From assembly GCA_018378255.1 (NCBI GenBank), contig JAGZXV010000229.1:1-8274 (forward strand): a stretch of 8,274 nt of DNA. Reading direction: 5' to 3'. Positions 1-5,456 of this stretch are shown piece after piece. How positions within the stretch are numbered: position 1 is the first letter of the stretch; each line of letters begins with the position of its first letter. This DNA comes from Clostridiaceae bacterium. Lineage in GTDB: Bacteria; Bacillota; Clostridia; Lachnospirales; Lachnospiraceae. The notes beneath the pieces were generated by a model, which worked only from the letters and a program-made list of their open reading frames with translations, had not been told where the DNA came from and made no database searches. The position numbers and the translations under genes were made by a program.

Positions 1-1
1 G

Positions 2-559
2 GGAGGTGCAATCATCCCCATGATCGCTCTGGGCATTCCCGGAGACGGGACGACGGCTCTTTTGCTCGGCGGGCTGACGATCCATGGGATTGAAGCCGGA
101 CCGCTGATGCAGAGAAACTATCCGGTGTTTGTGTATATGATTTTTATGGCGGCGGTATTTGCCGCAGTAATCGCGCTGGTTGTGGAAATACTGGGAATCC
201 GGGCATTTCCCATGCTTTTAAAGGCGCCGTACCACTATCTGTATCCGGCAATTCTGGTATTGTCACTAACCGGTGTGTACACCAATTCCGGTAATATTTT
301 TTCCGTATTCATGGCAATGGCCTTCACTGCGCTGGGGTTGTGGATGGGATATGCAGGGATACCGACGACGCCGTTTATATTAAGCTACGTGCTGGGCGGC
401 ACGCTGGAGACTAATTTCAGGAAAGCGATCAGCTTTGCGAGAGGGGATGTGTTCATGTTCTTTAAGCGGCCTGTTTCCTGTATCCTGCTGCTGATTGTGG
501 TGTTCTCTGTTTTGAGGCCGTACATACAGCCATTGTTTCAGAAAAAGAAAAGTGAGTAA
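2..559 (+). CDS. tctA: Tripartite tricarboxylate transporter permease, TctA family (C-terminal part, 5' end outside window)
   Basis: The reading frame is open from base 2, encoding GGAIIP before the first Met at position 20, so this is the 3' part of a longer gene; 185 codons are visible against roughly 500 in the family. The segment IALGIPGDGTTALLLGGL followed by an IHGIEAGPLM stretch matches the conserved Gly/Pro-rich TctA motif. It is followed by several hydrophobic membrane segments (about residues 25-55, 70-100, 105-130 and 155-175 of the visible part) and a lysine-rich cytoplasmic tail ending KKKSE. TctA is the large membrane subunit of TTT transporters, which import carboxylates such as citrate with the periplasmic or lipoprotein TctC and the small TctB subunit. 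Those partners would lie to the left. A terminator follows, so it belongs to an upstream operon separate from the peptide-transporter cluster. The substrate is not determinable here. Confidence 0.9.
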   Translation, partial: GGAIIPMIALGIPGDGTTALLLGGLTIHGIEAGPLMQRNYPVFVYMIFMAAVFAAVIALVVEILGIRAFPMLLKAPYHYLYPAILVLSLTGVYTNSGNIFSVFMAMAFTALGLWMGYAGIPTTPFILSYVLGGTLETNFRKAISFARGDVFMFFKRPVSCILLLIVVFSVLRPYIQPLFQKKKSE

Positions 560-634
560 AAGAGAATATAATAACAATTGGAAATGGCTTTCCCGATGAT
601 ATGGAATTGCAGATAAAAAATAGGCAATAAATGG

Positions 635-672
635 GTCCGCCTGGTGCAGAAATACATCAGACGGACTTTTTT
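635..672 (+). terminator. Rho-independent terminator after tctA
   Basis: GTCCGCCTG (635-643) pairs with CAGACGGAC (658-666) in a 9-bp stem with a single C-A mismatch and a 14-nt loop. It is followed directly by six T residues (667-672). It lies 76 nt after the tctA stop and ends the left operon. On the minus strand the same hairpin is followed by a T-rich but interrupted stretch, so it might also weakly terminate the convergent tetR transcript. Confidence 0.8.
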
Positions 673-715
673 GCCGGTTAAATGATTCCCGGATACTTTA
701 AAAAGCGGGTCCGGA

Positions 716-1381
716 TCAATCGGAAATAAAATCCAAAACAAAGGAATCGGGCACGATATCCGGCATGGAATCCAGAACGTTTCCGGCAATTGTATGAGCC
801 TTTGACAGAGTATCATCCAACACTTTCCTGTCCAGAAAATGTTCAAATTTGCTGATAATGATGTAGTCCGGAATCTCGTCATAACGGATGCTGGGGAAAA
901 GGCCGGATTCTTTATTTAAAATCAGGGTTTTTTCAAAATTGTACGGAACATATTTGCCGTAAAGAAGGAACAGATCATCATCTACCGGAAAGTTATGGAT
1001 CGCGGCCAGTTGGTATAAACTGGTATTCGGACGTTTTTCCAGCTTTTGAAAGAAAATATCATACTTTAAGCAGTCCAGATAAAAACGGTGGTACTGTCCT
1101 CTGAGCAGGTATAAGGTGTTCACCCGGGTACACAGGGAGGTGTGCAGCAGCGGGTCTTCCTGGCTGGAGTAAAAATTGTCGCAACAGCGGTTGCTGTAAC
1201 TAAAGAGCATATCAAGCATCAGCCCTGCCAGTTCCTGTTTGGAATGAAAGCAGTGGTTAATTAGGCCGAGACTGACGGAGGCGTGATCCGATATCTGCCG
1301 GATAGTAGTATTCTCATAGCCCTGCTGAAGAAAGAGGCGGTGGGAGGTCTGAAAGATGTCCTGGTATTTTTCATTTTTCAT
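716..1381 (-). CDS. TetR/AcrR-family transcriptional regulator
   Basis: This 221-residue protein has the usual TetR length. The N-terminal helix-turn-helix domain is clear at about residues 8-55: LFLQQGYENTTIRQISDHAS, then VSLGLINHCFHSKQEL. It matches the family pattern of LF...GY..TT...IA..A.VS.G..Y..F.SK..L, with Asn-His in place of the common Tyr in the recognition helix. Residues 56-221 form a diverged ligand-binding and dimerisation half, rich in aromatic residues and cysteines, which gives no hint of the ligand. The ATG at 1381 is preceded on its strand by GAAAGGAA at about 9 nt, supporting this start. The gene is divergent from the opp operon. A 14-bp dyad occurs beside its own promoter and again upstream of oppB, which suggests autoregulation and repression of the transporter. 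These regulatory links are inference; family membership is seen directly. Confidence 0.93.
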   Translation of the reverse strand: MKNEKYQDIFQTSHRLFLQQGYENTTIRQISDHASVSLGLINHCFHSKQELAGLMLDMLFSYSNRCCDNFYSSQEDPLLHTSLCTRVNTLYLLRGQYHRFYLDCLKYDIFFQKLEKRPNTSLYQLAAIHNFPVDDDLFLLYGKYVPYNFEKTLILNKESGLFPSIRYDEIPDYIIISKFEHFLDRKVLDDTLSKAHTIAGNVLDSMPDIVPDSFVLDFISD

Positions 1382-1415
1382 TGTAAAAAATTCCTTTCAA
1401 AATATAAAATAGCTA

Positions 1416-1444
1416 TTGACAAATTACTGTAAAGTGATTATACT
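1416..1444 (+). promoter_or_regulatory. Sigma-A-type promoter of the opp-cupin operon
   Basis: A perfect TTGACA (-35, 1416-1421) is separated by exactly 17 nt from TATACT (-10, 1439-1444). This predicts transcription starting near 1451 and a leader of about 200 nt before oppB. The near-consensus strength suggests the operon is controlled mainly by repression. The dyad at 1458-1471 lies just downstream of the predicted start, where a bound repressor would block initiation or escape. Confidence 0.8.
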
Positions 1445-1465
1445 TTAAAGCAATAAATTGAACAC
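1437..1465 (-). promoter_or_regulatory. Putative tetR promoter (overlaps the opp promoter)
   Basis: On the minus strand a perfect TATAAT lies at 1442-1437, about 55 nt upstream of the tetR start codon. No good -35 box is visible at the right distance: the hexamers around 1459-1465 match TTGACA at about three positions and fall within the dyad at 1458-1471. The element interleaves with the plus-strand TATACT at 1439-1444, so RNA polymerase could not open both promoters at once. Confidence 0.5.
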
Positions 1466-1471
1466 GTTCAA
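1458..1471 (+). promoter_or_regulatory. Putative TetR-type operator, copy 1
   Basis: TTGAACACGTTCAA is an inverted repeat with 6-bp arms (TTGAAC and GTTCAA) around a 2-bp centre, the size and symmetry expected for a TetR-family dimer site. It sits about 7-20 nt after the predicted opp transcription start and in the -35 region of the opposing tetR promoter. One repressor bound here could shut both genes. An exact reverse-complement copy occurs at 1613-1626. Assignment to the neighbouring TetR protein is inference from position and recurrence. Confidence 0.65.
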
Positions 1472-1515
1472 AAACGAAGAACACGTCGGCTGTAAATGGA
1501 AGAATTACCTGATAG

Positions 1516-1524
1516 TGGTATGAT
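1516..1524 (+). promoter_or_regulatory. Possible second opp promoter (extended -10)
   Basis: TGGTATGAT contains the TG extension one base before a TATGAT -10 hexamer (1519-1524), a pattern used in Gram-positive extended -10 promoters. The -35 position at 17-nt spacing holds ATGGAA, only three matches to TTGACA. It would start transcripts near 1531, between the two operator copies and upstream of the hairpin at 1572-1602. The evidence is a short motif only. Confidence 0.3.
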
Positions 1525-1571
1525 AACAAATGTACGCTAAAAAGGCAAGCCGATATTTCCAATGGAGGAAA

Positions 1572-1602
1572 GCAGACCAAACAGGCTGAGTCTGCATTTT
1601 TT
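1572..1602 (+). terminator. Attenuator-like terminator in the oppB leader
   Basis: GCAGAC (1572-1577) pairs perfectly with GTCTGC (1590-1595) around a 12-nt loop. This is followed by one A and six T residues (1597-1602), about 47 nt upstream of the oppB start codon. It has the form of a short intrinsic terminator located after the promoters and before the first gene. The 6-bp stem is modest, so it is likely partial. An alternative fold pairing bases 1573-1578 with 1584-1588 would compete with it. Confidence 0.45.
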
Positions 1603-1612
1603 ATACCCAATA

Positions 1613-1626
1613 TTGAACGTGTTCAA
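1613..1626 (-). promoter_or_regulatory. Putative TetR-type operator, copy 2
   Basis: TTGAACGTGTTCAA is the exact reverse complement of the dyad at 1458-1471, including the 2-bp centre. It ends 11 nt before the GGAG ribosome binding site of oppB and lies about 165 nt downstream of the main promoter, so it cannot act by covering that promoter directly. A transcriptional roadblock, DNA looping between the two copies (centres 155 bp apart), or control of a nearer promoter are the plausible roles. Confidence 0.6.
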
Positions 1627-1649
1627 TTGTAAAAGAGAAAGGAGCCAAT

Positions 1650-2588
1650 ATGGGAAAGTACATAGTAAAAAGGATTTTATGGATGATTCCGGTCATAATC
1701 GGAATATCGTTCATACTCTATTCCATTTTGGAGATTACGCCGGGGGATCCGGTGGTCATGATTCTGGGAGAAAATGCCCCTCAGGAAAAGGTGGATCTGC
1801 TTCGTGAACAGATGGGATTAAATAAGCCGTTTCTGCAGAGGTATGTCAACTATGTAGTGGCGGCGCTTCATGGGGATTTCGGCAGTTCCTACCGGACAAA
1901 ACTGCCGGCCTTTCAGGAAATCATTGCCAGATTTCCGACTACGCTGAAACTGACAGCCGGAGGTATTTCCCTCGTGATACTGATGGGAATACCGTTGGGT
2001 ATCGTGGCGGCGATCAGGCAGTATTCGATATTTGACAATGTCAGCATGGTGGGGGCATTGATCCTTAACTCCATGCCCGGGTTCTGGCTGGGAATTATGC
2101 TGACGCTTTTGTTTTCCGTGAAACTGGGGCTTTTGCCGGCCACGGGAGTGAGCAGCTGGAGATCATTTATTCTGCCGTGTGTGACATTGGCCGCCGGGAT
2201 GATGGCTTCGGTGGTGCGTATGACCCGTTCCAATATGCTGGAGGTAATCCGCCAGGAATACATCACCACGGCCAGGGCGAAAGGTTCTTCTGAAAAACGG
2301 ATTATCATGCACCATGCCCTGCGCAATGCGCTCCTTCCGATCGTGACGATTATAGGATTGAATTTCAGCAGCCTGCTGGGAGGAACCCTGATCATTGAGA
2401 CGGTGTTTAACATTCCGGGATTAGGGGCGCTTATGATAACCGCAGTCCGGTCAAAGGATGTTCCCTTAGTCATGTCGGGAGTTTTGTTTGTGGCTTTGTT
2501 AGGCGGTTTTATCAATTTGTTTGTGGATATTCTGTATGTATTTATCGACCCGAGGCTGAAATCCCAGTTTGTAAAAGGAAGAAGGTGA
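1650..2588 (+). CDS. oppB: ABC peptide-type transporter permease, OppB/DppB family
   Basis: This 312-residue protein has the normal OppB/DppB length. It opens with the characteristic N-terminal membrane helix (residues 9-28) and the ITPGDPV motif (29-35). A further run of membrane segments follows at about 103-123, 131-160, 172-192, 228-248 and 275-300. The EAA loop that docks on the ATPases is at about 203-232 (EYITTARAKG, then the HHALRNALLP segment). A typical terminal DPRLK follows. It forms one half of the membrane pore for importing peptides or a related solute. The ATG at 1650 is preceded by GAAAGGAG with 5-nt spacing. It is the first gene of the operon and overlaps oppC by one base. 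The Opp name is family-level; nickel- or glycan-type relatives cannot be excluded. Confidence 0.93.
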   Translation: MGKYIVKRILWMIPVIIGISFILYSILEITPGDPVVMILGENAPQEKVDLLREQMGLNKPFLQRYVNYVVAALHGDFGSSYRTKLPAFQEIIARFPTTLKLTAGGISLVILMGIPLGIVAAIRQYSIFDNVSMVGALILNSMPGFWLGIMLTLLFSVKLGLLPATGVSSWRSFILPCVTLAAGMMASVVRMTRSNMLEVIRQEYITTARAKGSSEKRIIMHHALRNALLPIVTIIGLNFSSLLGGTLIIETVFNIPGLGALMITAVRSKDVPLVMSGVLFVALLGGFINLFVDILYVFIDPRLKSQFVKGRR

Positions 2589-3487
2589 TGGGAATGGGAA
2601 AGAATAAGAAAGTGATAGCGGAAGCCGGGCGGATGTACCAGAAGGGACAGTGGGCCATGGTCTGGCACCGGTTTCGAAAAAATAAAAGCGCTATGCTGGG
2701 GCTCATTCTGCTGATTGCACTGGTGGCGGTGGCGCTGTCGGCCGTATTTCTTGTAAATTACCAAACGGATGTGGTCGGCATGGATATGGCAAACAGAATG
2801 CAGTCTCCCAGCAGCAGCCATATTCTGGGAACGGACCATTATGGCCGTGATATTTTCGCCAGGATCATCTATGGAGCCAGGATTTCTCTGTCCATGGCAG
2901 TGATCATCATTCTGGTGTCTTTTACGGCGGGAGGCGCTGTTGGAGCCATAGCCGGATATTTTGGCGGCTGGGTGGATAATATTCTGATGAGGATTATGGA
3001 TGTCTTCTATGCGATCCCATTTAACCTGTTTGCAATCTGTATCGTTGCGGCCCTGGGAGGCGGAACCTTAAACCTGATTATGGCCATGTCCATAGCTTTG
3101 ATTCCTATGTTTTCCAGAATTGTCCGTTCTGCGGTGCTTCCTATCTGCGGCCAGGAATATATCGAATCGGCCAGGGCCTGCGGAACCTCTCATTTCAGAA
3201 TCATTGTAAAACACGTGATTCCCAATGCGATCGGACCGATTATCGTACACGCCACACTGAACATTGCGGATACCATCAAGGCGATCGCAGGGCTGAGCTT
3301 TATCGGACTTGGAATCGCGGCGCCTCTTCCGGAATGGGGAGCCATGCTGACGGAGGGGAAAAATTACATCCGGGAATATCCGTATCTGGTTGTGGTACCC
3401 GGAGTTGCAATTATGATCGCAGCTATGAGTTTTAACCTGATTGGCGACGGCCTTCGTGACGCTCTGGACCCAAGACTGAAGAATTAG
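2588..3487 (+). CDS. oppC: ABC peptide-type transporter permease, OppC/DppC family
   Basis: The 299-residue product carries the hallmarks of the second Opp/Dpp permease. There is an N-terminal amphipathic region with the RFRKNKSAMLGL motif (28-39) leading into the first membrane helix, then the diagnostic LGTDHYGRDIFARIIYGAR (80-98). Membrane segments follow, with an EAA loop at about 190-220 (EYIESARACG, then HVIPNAIGPIIV), and the ending is DALDPRLKN. With OppB it makes the translocation pore. The ATG at 2588 overlaps the oppB TGA (TGATG), giving translational coupling, and AGGA at 2576-2579 sits 8 nt upstream. A GTG at 2585 and an ATG at 2594 are in-frame alternatives, and the second SD-like AAGG (2582-2585) would suit 2594. 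The function is secure at family level. Confidence 0.92.
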   Translation: MGMGKNKKVIAEAGRMYQKGQWAMVWHRFRKNKSAMLGLILLIALVAVALSAVFLVNYQTDVVGMDMANRMQSPSSSHILGTDHYGRDIFARIIYGARISLSMAVIIILVSFTAGGAVGAIAGYFGGWVDNILMRIMDVFYAIPFNLFAICIVAALGGGTLNLIMAMSIALIPMFSRIVRSAVLPICGQEYIESARACGTSHFRIIVKHVIPNAIGPIIVHATLNIADTIKAIAGLSFIGLGIAAPLPEWGAMLTEGKNYIREYPYLVVVPGVAIMIAAMSFNLIGDGLRDALDPRLKN

Positions 3488-3497
3488 GGGGACGCTT

Positions 3498-4493
3498 ATG
3501 AAAGAAGAGAAGCAGAGAGAAATATTACTGAAAATAGATGATTTAAATGTGGTATATGAAAATGATGCGGAAACCGTGCATGCGGTAAACGGATTAAGCC
3601 TGACCCTGGGCAGGAAGGAAACTCTGGGGCTTGTGGGTGAAACCGGGGCGGGAAAAACAACTACGGCGCTCAGCATTATGGGGCTTCTGCCTAAGAAAAT
3701 AGGAAAATGTAAGTCAGGAACAATCACATTTGAAGGAAAAAACCTTCTTGAAATGGATCAGAAACAGCTGATGGGCATCCGCGGAGAAAAAATATCCATG
3801 ATCTTTCAGGACCCCATGACCAGCCTGAATCCTGTCCTCACAGTAGGGGAACAGGTGAGGGAGGCATTGGAATTACATAATGAGTTAAACCGGACAAAAG
3901 AGGAAATGGATGCCAGAGTGGATGAGATGTTTGAGCTGGTGGGAATCTCAAAAGAGAGGAAACAGGAATATCCCCATCAGTTTTCAGGAGGTATGAAGCA
4001 GAGAGTGGTCATTGCCATGGCTCTGGCCTGTAATCCGGAACTGCTGATCGCCGATGAGCCTACAACCGCCCTGGATGTGACGATTCAGGCCCAGGTCCTG
4101 AATATGATGACCCGGCTGAAAGAGGAACTGGGTACGTCCATGATTATGATTACCCATGATTTGGGGATTGTGGCGGAAACCTGCGACTATGTAAATGTGG
4201 TCTATGCCGGCACGGTAGTGGAAAGCGGGACGGTAGAAGATATTTTCGAAGGAGCGCACCATCATCCTTATACGGAAGGATTGTTCCATTCTCTGCCGGA
4301 TCTGGAAAGGGTCCAGAAAAGGCTGACACCGATCCAGGGGCTGATACCGGATCCCACAAATCTGCCGGATGGATGCCCGTTTCATCCGAGATGTCCTCAT
4401 TGCATGGATGTGTGCAGAGAGCGGGAGCCGCAGGAGATACATATGGGAACCCAGACCATCCGATGCCATTTATACCGACAGGAGGAAGCGTAA
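3498..4493 (+). CDS. oppD: ABC peptide-type transporter ATPase, OppD/DppD family
   Basis: This 331-residue nucleotide-binding subunit has all ABC motifs: Walker A GETGAGKT (47-54), Q-loop Gln104 in FQDP, signature FSGGM (162-166) with KQRVVIAMAL after it, Walker B LLIADE (182-187) with catalytic Glu187, and H-loop His220 in ITHD. The Opp/Dpp C-terminal extension follows (about 255-331: HHPYTEGL, the PIQGLIPDP segment, then CPFHPRC). It carries Cys293, Cys299, Cys302, Cys306 and Cys323. Such cysteine sets in this family can hold a [4Fe-4S] cluster, as described for mycobacterial relatives; whether this one does is inference. It powers import with OppF at the cytoplasmic face. It starts 10 nt after oppC behind AGGGGGA (5-nt spacing) and overlaps oppF by one base. 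Confidence 0.94.
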   Translation: MKEEKQREILLKIDDLNVVYENDAETVHAVNGLSLTLGRKETLGLVGETGAGKTTTALSIMGLLPKKIGKCKSGTITFEGKNLLEMDQKQLMGIRGEKISMIFQDPMTSLNPVLTVGEQVREALELHNELNRTKEEMDARVDEMFELVGISKERKQEYPHQFSGGMKQRVVIAMALACNPELLIADEPTTALDVTIQAQVLNMMTRLKEELGTSMIMITHDLGIVAETCDYVNVVYAGTVVESGTVEDIFEGAHHHPYTEGLFHSLPDLERVQKRLTPIQGLIPDPTNLPDGCPFHPRCPHCMDVCREREPQEIHMGTQTIRCHLYRQEEA

Positions 4494-5443
4494 TGGAGCC
4501 ATTGATTGAGATAAAAGGACTGAAAAAATATTTTAAGACTCCGGCCGGGCTTCTTCATGCGGTGGATGATGTGAACCTGTCCATCGCAAAGGGAGAGACT
4601 TTGGGAATCGTGGGAGAAAGCGGATGCGGAAAATCAACTCTGGGAAGGGTGATCATAAAGCTTCTGGAACCGACAGAAGGAAGCATTCTCTTTGATGGAA
4701 CGGATATAGCCAGGATGAAAAGCCGGCAGTTAAAAGAATTCCGAAAGGATGCGCAGATCATTTTCCAGGATCCATATGCCAGTTTGAATCCGCGGATGAG
4801 CGTGTTTGACCTGATTGCGGAGCCGATGATTGTAAACCATATGGGAAAGTCCAAAGGGGATCTCAGGGACCAGGTGTTAGAACTGATGGAAACCGTCGGC
4901 CTGGCGCCCAGACTGGCATCCGCTTATCCGCATGAGCTGGACGGTGGGAGAAGACAGAGGATTGGGGTGGCTCATGCATTGGCAGTTAATCCGAAGTTCA
5001 TTGTCTGTGATGAACCGGTGTCGGCGCTGGATGTTTCCATTCAGGCCCAGATTTTGAATCTGCTCATGGACCTGCAGGAGAAGAGGAATCTGACCTACCT
5101 GTTTATCACTCATGATCTGTCTGTGGTTAAGCATATTTCCAATGAAATTGCGGTCATGTATCTGGGACAGTGCGTGGAAAAGGCGCCGGCAGAGGAATTG
5201 TTTGTCAATCCGCTTCATCCATATACGAAAGCGCTTTTAGAGGCAATTCCTGTGCCCAGTTTAAAAAACAGGGGCAAGGTCAGAGAGGTGCTGACCGGAG
5301 AAGTGACAAACCCCATCAACCCGGGTATCGGATGCCGTTTTGCGCCGAGATGCCGGTATGCCTGTGAACAATGCATAAACAGCAGCATCCGTCTGAAGGA
5401 ACAATCCCAAGGACATCAGGTTGCCTGCTTTTTATATGAATAA
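4493..5443 (+). CDS. oppF: ABC peptide-type transporter ATPase, OppF/DppF family
   Basis: The 316-residue partner ATPase has Walker A GESGCGKS (41-48), Q-loop Gln92 in FQDPYASLNP, Walker B FIVCDE (169-174) with Glu174, D-loop SALD, and H-loop His207. The signature is LDGGR (149-153) instead of LSGGQ, with RRQRIGVAHAL after it. This departure from consensus also occurs in other OppF/DppF proteins of Clostridia, as far as I recall. The C-terminal extension includes HPYTKALLEAIPVPS (242-256) and Cys281, Cys287, Cys291, Cys294 and Cys312. The ATG at 4493 overlaps the oppD TAA (TAATG) and has AGGAGG (4480-4485) 7 nt upstream. The open frame extends back to 4373, but no SD supports an earlier start and it would overlap oppD widely. 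OppF pairs with OppD as a heterodimer. Confidence 0.94.
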   Translation: MEPLIEIKGLKKYFKTPAGLLHAVDDVNLSIAKGETLGIVGESGCGKSTLGRVIIKLLEPTEGSILFDGTDIARMKSRQLKEFRKDAQIIFQDPYASLNPRMSVFDLIAEPMIVNHMGKSKGDLRDQVLELMETVGLAPRLASAYPHELDGGRRQRIGVAHALAVNPKFIVCDEPVSALDVSIQAQILNLLMDLQEKRNLTYLFITHDLSVVKHISNEIAVMYLGQCVEKAPAEELFVNPLHPYTKALLEAIPVPSLKNRGKVREVLTGEVTNPINPGIGCRFAPRCRYACEQCINSSIRLKEQSQGHQVACFLYE

Positions 5444-5456
5444 CTAGGAGGAAGAG

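Larger units (their letters stand above)
1456..1628. repeat. Perfect 16-bp inverted repeat bounding the oppB leader
   Basis: Bases 1456-1471 (AATTGAACACGTTCAA) and 1613-1628 are exact reverse complements, separated by 141 nt. The repeat is 2 bp longer than the dyads themselves. In the RNA made from the promoter at 1416-1444 the two arms could pair into a long stem closing off the whole leader. Each arm could instead form its own small hairpin. The operator reading is the simpler one. Confidence 0.7.

Noticed and set aside
1458..1471. Catabolite-responsive (cre) element, because of the CG near the centre.
   Set aside because: The TG...CG...CA spacing is two bases too short and the CG is off-centre. 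The 6-2-6 symmetry fits a TetR-type dimer site better.
1487..1540. Partial resemblance to a TPP riboswitch (GGCTG, then ACCTGAT and GGTATGATAA).
   Set aside because: The paired P1/P2 helices and the conserved CGTAGGGA-type segment are missing, the order and spacing do not fit, and the operon has no thiamine gene.
1413..1610. Minus-strand open frame of 65 codons in the divergent interval.
   Set aside because: It runs across the promoter and leader, has no ribosome binding site and its product resembles nothing known.
1562..1807. Plus-strand open frame beginning at ATG 1562, possibly a leader peptide or an upstream overlapping gene.
   Set aside because: No Shine-Dalgarno precedes it, and most of it runs out of frame inside oppB. 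It is a chance frame.
1913..2839. Long (308-codon) minus-strand open frame antisense to oppB and oppC.
   Set aside because: It is a shadow of highly hydrophobic coding DNA. The translation is low-complexity, without a domain or ribosome binding site, while both sense genes are unmistakable.
4555..4854. Minus-strand open frame of 99 codons inside oppF.
   Set aside because: It is a shadow of the oppF coding sequence with no supporting start signal or similarity.
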